Below, in pieces: positions 1 through 6,344 of a DNA stretch of 11,542 nucleotides. The stretch covers positions 1 to 11,542 of the forward strand of contig JAGAKC010000292.1 of NCBI GenBank assembly GCA_017848155.1. The letters are read 5' to 3'. Origin of the DNA: Oscillospiraceae bacterium. GTDB taxonomy: Bacteria > Bacillota > Clostridia > Oscillospirales > Ruminococcaceae. The notes under the pieces were generated by a model. It made no database searches. It saw only the letters and a list, made by a program, of their open reading frames with translations, and was not told where the DNA came from. A program made the translations under genes and the position numbers. Position 1 is the first letter of the stretch; the number at the start of each line of letters is the position of its first letter.

Positions 1-183
1 ATCGCTGTTCTTGTCACCGCCAAGATAGTATTTTCCAATCGGTATCTCTACTTCTGTATGGGAAGGACCTTCATTCTCTTCAAGGGGAACGCTCGGTTCT
101 GAGCTAAGGTTAACACAAACAATTACAGCGATACCTATAGCTACAAATATCGATGATATAATAACGATTAATTTTGTTTTCAT
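1..183 (-). CDS. Partial gene: small exported or membrane-anchored protein, unknown function
   Basis: An open frame of 61 codons starts at ATG 183-181 and runs off the left edge, so only the N-terminus is seen. Residues 1-4 (MKTK) are basic and are followed by a hydrophobic stretch (about 5-25, LIVIISSIFVAIGIAVIVCV). This is a signal peptide or N-terminal membrane anchor. The Cys at 23 is not in a convincing lipobox. After it comes an acidic, Ser/Pro/Glu-rich linker, then residues 47-61 (EIPIGKYYLGGDKNS), which look like the start of a small folded extracellular domain. An AAGGAAC ribosome site (195-201) lies 11 nt upstream of the ATG. A competing ATG at 190-188 is out of frame. I do not recognise the family. 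The basis for calling it real is the RBS, the clean anchor and the fully open frame. Confidence 0.65.
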   Translation of the reverse strand, partial: MKTKLIVIISSIFVAIGIAVIVCVNLSSEPSVPLEENEGPSHTEVEIPIGKYYLGGDKNSD

Positions 184-221
184 ATAACATTGCTGTTCCT
201 TGAATATATTGTTACAATAAC

Positions 222-250
222 ATTATAATTCTTGCTTTCAAAAAAAACAA
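222..250 (-). promoter_or_regulatory. Candidate promoter for the left-edge gene
   Basis: On the minus strand a perfect TATAAT (-10, plus positions 222-227) is preceded at 17 nt by TTGTTT (-35, 245-250). The start of transcription would fall near 215, giving a leader of about 30 nt before the ATG at 183. The -35 matches consensus at only three positions. A perfect TTGACA lies further upstream at 257-262 but is too far from any -10. The element sits downstream of the glg terminator, so the left-edge gene needs its own promoter. Confidence 0.4.
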
Positions 251-317
251 TATGTATGTCAAACAAACTTGGCATTGATCTATTGTGCAAAACAACAAGA
301 ATCTAATGCCATTTCTG

Positions 318-353
318 ATAAAACACATCCCCGAAGCTTACACCTCGGGGATG
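318..353 (-). terminator. Intrinsic terminator of the glgBCD operon
   Basis: The arms at 326-334 (catccccga) and 345-353 (tcggggatg) form a perfect 9-bp, GC-rich stem with a 10-nt loop. Read on the minus strand, the stem is followed by TGTTTTATC, a short U-tract. It begins 29 nt after the glgD stop codon. This is a standard rho-independent terminator and marks glgD as the last gene of the operon. Confidence 0.85.
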
Positions 354-381
354 ATCCGGTTATGAGAATTATACGATACAC

Positions 382-1506
382 TTATACGGAAGCGCCCTTT
401 GATACGAATACGGGGTAGTCCGCAGAGCCTGTGATGACACGGTTCTTTGTCAGTGTAACGTCCTTATCGGAGATAACATTGATAAAGCTTGCCTTCTCCT
501 CTACAACTGTACCCTGCATTACGATACTATCCTTAACGACAGCACCCTTCTGAACTACAACGCCTCTGAACAGGATACTGTTCTCAACGGTGCCCTCGAT
601 GATACAGCCGTCAGCAATGAGCGAACCCTTAACATTAGCATCGATGCCATACTTAGCAGGAGCTACATCACGTATCTTTGTGTAGATAGGACGCTCCAGA
701 TTGAATACCTCATGACAGATGTCACGGTTCATCATATCAGCATTAGCCTTGTAGTAGGTCTTCATGTTGTCGATGATCTCGAAGTAGTCCTCATATCTGT
801 AGCCCATGATCTTGTAGTCATGCAGCTTGTGCAGCAGGATGTCTGTTTCAAAGCTGTACAGGCCACGGCACTCGGACTCTCTGATGAGGTCCTCAAGGAA
901 CTTTCTCTTCATAACGAAGATATCAAGCGCAACGTTCATCTCGCCGCTGATAGCAGGTCTTGCAAGAACGTCGTAAACCTTATTATCCTCGTCAATGGAA
1001 AGAACAGTCTTTGTCATAGCTCTTTCGGTGCTGTAAATGCCTCTGCCGTATACGCAGGTGATGTCAGCGCCGCTCTTTTCATGGAAATCTACCATAGGCT
1101 TGAGATCCATGTTGGCAACGACATTGGAGTCAGCCAGAACTACATAATCAGCGTCAGACTCACGGATGAACTCCGCAGCGCCTGCAAGCGCCTCAAGACG
1201 GCCACGGTAGATTCCGCTTCCCTCGCTTCTGTAGGGAGGCAGGATATGCAGACCGCCTGTCTTTCTTGCCAGATCCCACTCACTGCCCATGCCGAGATGG
1301 TTCATCAGAGAGTAGTAGTTCTGCTTTGTAATAATACCAACCTGTGTGATTCCCGAGTTTACCATGTTGGAGAGGGGGAAGTCAATAAGACGATATCTTG
1401 CACCAAAAGGAACGCTCGCCATTGCTCTGCCCTTTGTCAGCTCGGGAAGGTTTGCTTCATGCATATTAGCAAAAATAAGTCCTAAAACATTAGCCATACT
1501 TGCCAT
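382..1506 (-). CDS. glgD: GlgD, non-catalytic subunit of ADP-glucose pyrophosphorylase
   Basis: A 374-residue protein of the GlgC/GlgD family. In Firmicutes GlgD pairs with GlgC to form the enzyme that makes ADP-glucose from glucose-1-phosphate and ATP for glycogen synthesis. The N-terminal nucleotidyltransferase fold is present (SVPFGARYRLIDFPLSNMVN at 31-50, then HILPPY at 87-92), followed by a left-handed beta-helix domain from about residue 290. The active site is degenerate compared with the neighbouring GlgC. The AGGQGSRL nucleotide loop is replaced by IFANMHEANL. The catalytic Asp of SGDH aligns with Asn128 in LADSNVV. The Lys of the sugar-phosphate motif AEKP is Arg in LARP (181-184). 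I infer that it modulates GlgC rather than catalysing. The start at 1506 is supported by GGAAAGGA (1517-1524) at 10 nt spacing, and the second in-frame Met (MANVLG) is less well placed. It lies 22 nt after glgC, with the operon terminator just downstream. Confidence 0.95.
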   Translation of the reverse strand: MASMANVLGLIFANMHEANLPELTKGRAMASVPFGARYRLIDFPLSNMVNSGITQVGIITKQNYYSLMNHLGMGSEWDLARKTGGLHILPPYRSEGSGIYRGRLEALAGAAEFIRESDADYVVLADSNVVANMDLKPMVDFHEKSGADITCVYGRGIYSTERAMTKTVLSIDEDNKVYDVLARPAISGEMNVALDIFVMKRKFLEDLIRESECRGLYSFETDILLHKLHDYKIMGYRYEDYFEIIDNMKTYYKANADMMNRDICHEVFNLERPIYTKIRDVAPAKYGIDANVKGSLIADGCIIEGTVENSILFRGVVVQKGAVVKDSIVMQGTVVEEKASFINVISDKDVTLTKNRVITGSADYPVFVSKGASV

Positions 1507-1528
1507 ATCAAAAACATCCTTTCCAATA

Positions 1529-2734
1529 TCAAATATCCTGAGAGATCATTGCCTTGGGTGCGGCAACGGCGTTGGGAGAAACATTCACGTTATGTCCGAT
1601 AACAGCTACGCCCCACTGGGACTTGTCATCGATACGCTCGGGACGGTCGCCCACATGTGCGCCCTCGCCGATAACGCAGTTCTCACCTACGATAGCATAC
1701 TCAACAACTGCACCCTTCTTGATGACAGAGCCGGGCATGATGATACTGTCAGTAACCACTGCACCCTCTTCGATGGTAACACCTGCGAACAGTACAGAGA
1801 AGTCAACCGTACCATAGATCTCGCAGCCCTCTGCTACCATGGAGTTCTCGATCTTGCTGTTCTCACCTGTGTAGTGAGGAGGCATTACAGGGTTTCTGGA
1901 GTAGATCTTCCAGCTGTCGTCCAGCAGATCAAGAGGAACGTTGGGATCGAGCACGTCCATATTTGCTTCCCAGAGAGAGTCGATAGTACCAACGTCCTTC
2001 CAGTATCCGTCAAAGTGGTATGCAACCATCTTTTCATTGTTCTCAAGCATCATAGGAATGATGTTCTTACCGAAGTCCTTTGTTGCGCCCTCGTCGTTCT
2101 CGTTGTCGATAAGGTGCTTTCTGAGCTTGGACCATGTGAATACATAGATACCCATGGACGCCAGATTGGACTTAGGCTCTGCAGGCTTCTCTGCGAACTC
2201 GTAGATCGTACCATCGGGATTAGCACTCATGATACCGAAACGGGGAGCCTCCTCCCACGGAACCTCAAGCACTGCGATAGTAGCGTCTGCACCTGTTTCC
2301 TTGTGGTAATCCAGCATCTTGGAATAGTCCATCTTGTAGATGTGGTCACCGGAAAGGATAACTACATACTCGGGATTATATCTGTCAACAAATCCGATAT
2401 TCTGGTAGATAGCGTTTGCAGTACCGCTGTACCATGCCTTACCTGCTGCGGTCTCATAAGGGGGCAGTACATGCACACCGCCGTGCGCTCTGTCAAGACC
2501 CCAGGGCTGACCGTTGCCTATGTATTCATTGAGCACCAGAGGCTGATACTGTGTAAGCACACCCACTGTGTCGATACCCGAATTAACGCAGTTGGAAAGC
2601 GGGAAATCGATGATCCTGTATTTGCCGCCGTAGGGAACGGCAGGCTTTGCCATGTCCTGTGTCAGCGCGTAAAGACGACTGCCCTGACCGCCCGCAAGCA
2701 GCATGGCTACGCACTCTTTTTTAATATGATTCAT
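1529..2734 (-). CDS. glgC: GlgC, catalytic glucose-1-phosphate adenylyltransferase
   Basis: A 401-residue ADP-glucose pyrophosphorylase. It catalyses the committed step of bacterial glycogen synthesis: glucose-1-phosphate + ATP to ADP-glucose + PPi, in the cytoplasm. The hallmark motifs are intact. They are the nucleotide loop AGGQGSRL (14-21), [19 protein letters not shown] (30-48), [12 protein letters not shown] (102-113), the catalytic Asp130 in [10 protein letters not shown], the sugar-phosphate Lys183 in FAEKP, and [14 protein letters not shown] (247-260). A left-handed beta-helix domain with hexapeptide-like repeats fills residues from about 290 to the end. Length is normal for the family. 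The start follows AGGAGGA (2739-2745) at 4 nt. The gene lies 48 nt downstream of glgB and 22 nt upstream of glgD, so it is the middle gene of a three-gene operon. It likely forms a GlgC-GlgD hetero-oligomer with its neighbour. That is known for other Firmicutes and inferred here. Confidence 0.97.
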   Translation of the reverse strand: MNHIKKECVAMLLAGGQGSRLYALTQDMAKPAVPYGGKYRIIDFPLSNCVNSGIDTVGVLTQYQPLVLNEYIGNGQPWGLDRAHGGVHVLPPYETAAGKAWYSGTANAIYQNIGFVDRYNPEYVVILSGDHIYKMDYSKMLDYHKETGADATIAVLEVPWEEAPRFGIMSANPDGTIYEFAEKPAEPKSNLASMGIYVFTWSKLRKHLIDNENDEGATKDFGKNIIPMMLENNEKMVAYHFDGYWKDVGTIDSLWEANMDVLDPNVPLDLLDDSWKIYSRNPVMPPHYTGENSKIENSMVAEGCEIYGTVDFSVLFAGVTIEEGAVVTDSIIMPGSVIKKGAVVEYAIVGENCVIGEGAHVGDRPERIDDKSQWGVAVIGHNVNVSPNAVAAPKAMISQDI

Positions 2735-2782
2735 ATATTCCTCCTGTCCCGGCTCTTCTGCCGTGATATTTTTATTTGTTTT

Positions 2783-4861
2783 TCAGCAGAAAGTCAGGCT
2801 TTTTTTGCTGTCCTTTACAGCCGGCTTTGCCTCTGCTTTTGTTTCGGTCTTTGCTTCTTCAGCCTTGCCGTCCGCAGACTTTTTCTCAGCAGGCTCTACC
2901 GACTCGGGAGCGGCTTTCTCCTCCGCCTCATTCGCCTGCATATCTGCAGCGACTTCACTTGGGGACTTGCGCTTGTTCTTTACCGTAAAATACATCACCG
3001 ACATCGGCGGCAGATCAAGCGTTATCCTGTACTCTTCACCATGGAGAGGATTCTCCTGCGCAGTAAGAGTACCGTTAGTGATACCCGAACCACCGTACTT
3101 CTCATCGTCAGAGTTGAACACCTCGACATACTCGCCGTAATACGGTACGCCGATATCATATACCTCATGACGAACAGGCTGGAAGTTGCATACGCAGATG
3201 ACCTCGTCCTTGTTCTTTGCGATTCGTCTGAAAGCGATAACGCTGTTTGCGTTATCCTCACTGGATATCCAGTGGAAGCCCTCCCAGCTGGTATCGCACT
3301 CCCACAGTGCGGGAAGCTCCTTATACAGCTTGTTGAGATCCTTCACGTACTGGTGCAGCTTGTAGTGCGGATCGAACTCCAGTACCTCCCAGTCGAGTCC
3401 TGTCTGGAAGTTCCACTCCTTATACTGTGCAAACTCCTGACCCATGAACATGAGCTTCTTGCCGGGATGTGCGGTCATATAACCAAGGAAGGTACGCATC
3501 GAGTTGAAACGATACTCTCTCGGACCGCCCATCTTGTCAAGCATTGAGCACTTGCCATACACTACCTCATCATGAGAGATAGGCAGGATAAAGTTCTCGG
3601 AGAATGCATAATAGAACGAGAATGTGACAAGATTATGATTGTAGGGTCTTGACAGCGGATCCATGGACATGTAGCGAAGCATGTCGTTCATCCATCCCAT
3701 GTTCCACTTGAAGTTGAAGCCAAGTCCGCCGATGTCCGCAGGCTTTGTGACCATGGGCCACGCAGTGGATTCCTCTGCGATCATCATGATATTGGGATGC
3801 TCCTTGAACAGCGCCGCATTCAGCTTCTGAAGGAAAGCGACCGCTTCAAGGTTCTCGTGGCCTCCGTAAACATTCGGACGCCACTCTCCGCCCTGTCTGT
3901 CATAGTCAAGGTACAGCATGGATGCGACCGCATCAACACGCAGACCGTCGATGTGGTACTTCTCTATCCAGTAGTTCGCATTTGAAACAAGGAAGGACTG
4001 TACCTCAGGCTTGCCCCAGTCAAAGATATGCGTACCCCAGTTCTTGTGCTCACGCTTCAGGGGATCCTCGTACTCATAACAGCTGGTGCCGTCAAACTCG
4101 TATAGTCCTGCCGCATCCTTCGGGAAGTGCGCAGGTACCCAGTCAACGATAACACCTATCCCCGCATTATGGCACTTATCAACGAATTTCATAAAATCAT
4201 GCGGAGTACCAAAACGTGATGTCGGCGCATAGTAGCCTATCTGCTGATAGCCCCATGAGCCGTCATACGGGAACTCTGCAATAGGCATAAGCTCCACATG
4301 AGTGTAGCCCATATCCTTTACGTAAGGTATCAGCTCGTCAGCAAGACGCTGATAGTCGTAATAGTTCTCCCCGTCCTTTTTCCATGAGCCGATATTCACC
4401 TCATAGATATTTGCGGCGCTTTCATAGATATTCTTCTTTGAAAGCTCGTCCATATACCTGCTGTCCGTCCACTTATATCCGTCCAGCTCATAGAACTTGC
4501 TGGCAGTATTGGGGCGAAGCTCCATATGATATCCATACGGATCCGCCTTGAGCTTTATAAGTCCATCCGAGCTTTCAATGCTGTATTTATAGTTATCATA
4601 CTGCTTTATTCCCTCGATGAACAGCTCCCATATTCCGCCGTCGCTTATCTTATTCATGTAGTTCCTAGCTCTATCCCAGTGGTTGAAATCACCCACAACT
4701 GAAACAGACTTGGCATGCGGCGCCCAGACTCTGAACACGACGCCATTTCTGCCGTCCTTGTTCATTTTATGAGAGCCGAAGAAGTCGTATGCGTGAGAGT
4801 TCTCGCCCTGATGGAAAAGATAAAGCGGTACATTGTACTCATCAGGTACAACGATTGCCAT
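2783..4861 (-). CDS. glgB: GlgB, 1,4-alpha-glucan (glycogen) branching enzyme with a charged C-terminal tail
   Basis: A GH13 branching enzyme that cuts alpha-1,4-glucan and re-attaches the fragment through alpha-1,6 links. Numbering is from the ATG at 4861 (692 aa). A CBM48-like N-domain comes first (about 30-110, with VGDFNHWDRARNYM), then the GH13 barrel. Region I is DWVPAHFP (240-247). Region II is GLRVDAVAS with nucleophile Asp310. Region III is AEEST with acid/base Glu363. Region IV is SHDE (429-432) with Asp431. An all-beta C-domain ends near 630. It is followed by about 60 residues rich in Ala, Glu and Lys, ending in SLTFC, which is not part of the normal fold. The start was chosen by the ribosome site: GGGAGG (4870-4875) is 8 nt from the ATG at 4861 but only 2 nt from an upstream ATG at 4867. 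It is the first gene of glgBCD, behind a long leader. Confidence 0.96.
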   Translation of the reverse strand: MAIVVPDEYNVPLYLFHQGENSHAYDFFGSHKMNKDGRNGVVFRVWAPHAKSVSVVGDFNHWDRARNYMNKISDGGIWELFIEGIKQYDNYKYSIESSDGLIKLKADPYGYHMELRPNTASKFYELDGYKWTDSRYMDELSKKNIYESAANIYEVNIGSWKKDGENYYDYQRLADELIPYVKDMGYTHVELMPIAEFPYDGSWGYQQIGYYAPTSRFGTPHDFMKFVDKCHNAGIGVIVDWVPAHFPKDAAGLYEFDGTSCYEYEDPLKREHKNWGTHIFDWGKPEVQSFLVSNANYWIEKYHIDGLRVDAVASMLYLDYDRQGGEWRPNVYGGHENLEAVAFLQKLNAALFKEHPNIMMIAEESTAWPMVTKPADIGGLGFNFKWNMGWMNDMLRYMSMDPLSRPYNHNLVTFSFYYAFSENFILPISHDEVVYGKCSMLDKMGGPREYRFNSMRTFLGYMTAHPGKKLMFMGQEFAQYKEWNFQTGLDWEVLEFDPHYKLHQYVKDLNKLYKELPALWECDTSWEGFHWISSEDNANSVIAFRRIAKNKDEVICVCNFQPVRHEVYDIGVPYYGEYVEVFNSDDEKYGGSGITNGTLTAQENPLHGEEYRITLDLPPMSVMYFTVKNKRKSPSEVAADMQANEAEEKAAPESVEPAEKKSADGKAEEAKTETKAEAKPAVKDSKKSLTFC

Positions 4862-4890
4862 TAGCATTACCTCCCAAGAAAAATTATGGT

Positions 4891-4913
4891 CGACCGATCT
4901 GAGTATACGGTCG
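4891..4913 (-). other. Leader hairpin upstream of the glgB ribosome site
   Basis: The arms CGACCG (4891-4896) and CGGTCG (4908-4913) form a perfect 6-bp GC-rich stem with an 11-nt loop. It sits in the untranslated leader 15 nt upstream of the GGGAGG site. The 5' arm of the DNA repeat overlaps an 8-bp palindrome (ggtcgacc, 4888-4895), so alternative pairings are possible. After the stem the minus strand reads ACCATAATTTTTC, which is only a poor U-tract. It could affect translation or mRNA stability, or be neutral. Confidence 0.35.
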
Positions 4914-4985
4914 TTGAAGTTCGATCAATGCCCTTTTACAAAACCTACGAAACCGCATGATAAAAGAGCATAATTTCGTGTTATT

Positions 4986-5014
4986 ATTGTATCACATTAG
5001 TTATTTTATTTCAA
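4986..5014 (-). promoter_or_regulatory. Main promoter of the glgBCD operon (sigma-A type)
   Basis: On the minus strand TTGAAA (-35, plus 5009-5014) and TACAAT (-10, plus 4986-4991) are separated by exactly 17 nt. The -10 is extended by a TGA directly before it (TGATACAAT). Transcription would start near 4979, giving a leader of about 118 nt before the glgB ATG. This is the best-formed promoter in the window and lies in an AT-rich gene-free stretch. Confidence 0.7.
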
Positions 5015-5100
5015 TAGTTTTGTTAATAATTCATGTTTATTGCTATTTTTTTTATGTTGGTTTTAGCACTTTTTACTACACAAATGACGTTTTTTGGCGA

Positions 5101-5129
5101 ATAATACAGTAATCGTTTACTTTTCGCAA
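5101..5129 (-). promoter_or_regulatory. Second, distal candidate promoter for glgBCD
   Basis: On the minus strand TTGCGA (-35, plus 5124-5129) and TATTAT (-10, plus 5101-5106) are 17 nt apart, with a very AT-rich stretch just upstream. Transcription would start near 5094, giving a leader of about 230 nt that also spans the proximal promoter. Together the two suggest tandem promoters. The rest of the gap between 4876 and 5151 shows no open frame with a ribosome site and no recognised riboswitch. Confidence 0.45.
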
Positions 5130-5151
5130 TATACTATTACATATATTATAT

Positions 5152-5186
5152 AAGAAAAACGAAAGCCATTCCCGAAAGAATGGCTT
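5152..5186 (-). terminator. Intrinsic terminator of the four-helix membrane protein gene
   Basis: The arms aagccattc (5163-5171) and gaatggctt (5178-5186) make a perfect 9-bp stem with a 6-nt loop. Reading the minus strand, it is followed by TCGTTTTTCTT. It lies 5 nt beyond the stop codon of the gene at 5192-5773. It separates that gene from the glg promoters, so glgB is not expected to be read from this upstream gene. Confidence 0.9.
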
Positions 5187-5191
5187 AAAAA

Positions 5192-5773
5192 TTATTTATA
5201 CATTATCTTATCCTGATTGAGCTTATCGTTAAAGCCCATCCAGTAGCCTAATTGAGTCACCACAGGAATGAGGGCATAGTACACAAGCATCAGTACAGGA
5301 AACATCACATCCATATTGTCTATCTGCCTTAATGATGTACCTACCCATGCGTCGTTTTCAGTGACCACGGGCTCCACAAATGTCATAATAAACGGATATG
5401 CACTGCCGTTTATAAAACGGTACAGGAAGAAAGTATCCTCCTGCGGAAAGACCAGTTTGTTCAGCAGCAGTACGATCGTAGGTATAGAGGCGATGAGCGC
5501 CATAAGAAGTCCTATGAATATCCATCTGTACTTCAGGGGACTATCAACACGATGGTTTTTTATTAGGCTGCGCTCTGCAGTGCCGTCTTTCCATGCAACC
5601 GTAAACACCAGCATGAAAAATATGGCCGAGCCGCACATGATCGATACCACGTTCGTGAACATATTAGCCCCGAACATAGCAAGTCCCATCGTAACAAACA
5701 GACACATCACATTACCGAGAATGATGTATCCGACGCCTTTCAGCAACAGCATGTAAAAAGGTTGTCTTTTCAT
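5192..5773 (-). CDS. Predicted four-helix integral membrane protein, unknown function
   Basis: A 193-residue hydrophobic protein I do not recognise. I see four likely membrane segments. They lie at about 13-36 (GVGYIILGNVMCLFVTMGLA onward), 41-61 (ending FFMLVFTVAW), 84-104 (starting WIFIGLLMALIASIPTIVLL) and 157-177 (starting MFPVLMLVYYALIPVVTQLG). Between segments 2 and 3 is a basic loop (KDGTAERSLIKNHR). Between 3 and 4 is a loop of about 50 residues, and a charged tail (NDKLNQDKIMYK) ends the protein. No catalytic or transport motif is visible. The start at 5773 is set by AAAGGA (5779-5784) at 5 nt. The frame stays open upstream to 5866, but no ribosome site supports that extension. It is a single-gene unit with its own terminator, transcribed divergently from the helical-bundle gene at 5887. 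Confidence 0.8.
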   Translation of the reverse strand: MKRQPFYMLLLKGVGYIILGNVMCLFVTMGLAMFGANMFTNVVSIMCGSAIFFMLVFTVAWKDGTAERSLIKNHRVDSPLKYRWIFIGLLMALIASIPTIVLLLNKLVFPQEDTFFLYRFINGSAYPFIMTFVEPVVTENDAWVGTSLRQIDNMDVMFPVLMLVYYALIPVVTQLGYWMGFNDKLNQDKIMYK

Positions 5774-5886
5774 TTTTTTCCTTTCGCAAATGCACAGCCC
5801 GATATAATATCCGACAAAAACCGTGCAATAATAATCATGTAACAAAGAACAAATTCGTGCCGCCAAGCGGCAGATCGGAGTATGAT
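5774..5886. promoter_or_regulatory. Divergent intergenic region with a compact hairpin
   Basis: These 113 bp must hold the promoters for the membrane protein gene (leftward) and the helical-bundle gene (rightward). A plus-strand TATAAT at 5803-5808 has no good -35. On the minus strand TTGCAC (5823-5828) and TATATC (5801-5806) are 16 nt apart but weak. A perfect hairpin, TGCCGC-CAA-GCGGCA (5858-5872), ends 4 nt before the GGAG ribosome site (5877-5880) of the rightward gene. It could mask that site or be part of an operator. No promoter can be fixed with confidence. Confidence 0.4.
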
Positions 5887-6330
5887 ATGAACGATTTCAA
5901 AAACAGGCAGAGCGCCGAGATACTGAAAAGCGTATACAAGAACGCAGAAATGGCATACGAATCAGGTACAGATGTTCTGAAGCACTGCAGGAACCAGAAG
6001 CTGCACGACGAGATATCATCACAGCTTCAGCGATACCGCAGCGTAGCTGCACAGGCACGGAACGAGCTGGTGCGCCGAGGCACTGTCCCCAAGACCTTTC
6101 CCACTTACGCAAAGGTAATGTCGAAAATCGGAATAGAAATGAAGACCATGCAGGATTCCAGCGCCGAAAATCTCGCAGAGCTGATGATACGTGGAACTAC
6201 CATGGGCATAATCGACATGCAGCATGCGCTTAACCGTTCATCAGCTGCGGAAGAACGGATCCGCAATGATGCTTCTGAGCTTTTAAAAAGAGAGCAGGAA
6301 TACTGCAACCATCTGAAAAAATACCTGTAG
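5887..6330 (+). CDS. Small all-helical protein, probable ferritin-like four-helix bundle (DUF2383-like)
   Basis: A 147-residue protein that reads as four amphipathic helices. They lie at about 8-34 (starting QSAEILKSVYKNAEMAYESG), 38-64 (DEISSQLQRYRSVAAQARNE), 72-116 (KVMSKIGIEMKTMQDSSAEN then MIRGTTMGIIDMQHALNR) and 119-147 (starting AAEERIRNDASELLKREQEY). The pattern and length resemble small Firmicutes proteins of the ferritin-like/DUF2383 kind. I recognise this from general sequence style only. I cannot see the paired ExxH metal ligands of true ferritins, so iron binding is not supported. The start at 5887 follows GGAG (5877-5880) at 6 nt. An in-frame GTG at 5857 has no ribosome site and lies on the edge of the hairpin. 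It is the only plus-strand gene in the window. It ends 14 nt from the convergent gene at 6345, with no terminator between them. Confidence 0.8.
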   Translation: MNDFKNRQSAEILKSVYKNAEMAYESGTDVLKHCRNQKLHDEISSQLQRYRSVAAQARNELVRRGTVPKTFPTYAKVMSKIGIEMKTMQDSSAENLAELMIRGTTMGIIDMQHALNRSSAAEERIRNDASELLKREQEYCNHLKKYL

Positions 6331-6344
6331 CCTGTCTGCTGCGC

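Noticed and set aside
257..262. Perfect TTGACA on the minus strand as a -35 element
   Set aside because: No -10-like sequence lies at 16-19 nt. The nearest TATAAT is 29 nt away.
271..310. Imperfect inverted repeat ggcatt / aatgcc
   Set aside because: It has a loop of more than 20 nt with only short arms in an AT-rich gap. No terminator or known RNA shape is visible.
712..1485. A 257-codon plus-strand open frame antisense to glgD
   Set aside because: It is a shadow of a conserved gene, with no ribosome site and no recognisable protein features.
1346..3547. A 733-codon plus-strand open frame antisense to glgD, glgC and glgB
   Set aside because: It overlaps three well-recognised enzymes on the other strand. 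It has no ribosome site, its translation is Cys/His/Val-rich with no domain, and it is a codon-bias shadow.
4862..4867. ATG at 4867 as the glgB start
   Set aside because: It is only 2 nt from the GGAGG core, and the in-frame ATG at 4861 has 8 nt spacing.
4945..4971. A short upstream reading frame (ATG, 8 codons, TAG) in the glgB leader
   Set aside because: It has no ribosome site and starts within about 10 nt of the predicted transcript 5' end, so it is unlikely to be translated.
5774..5866. Upstream extension of the four-helix membrane protein gene to 5866
   Set aside because: The added residues have no ribosome site and run into the control region of the divergent gene. AAAGGA points to the ATG at 5773.
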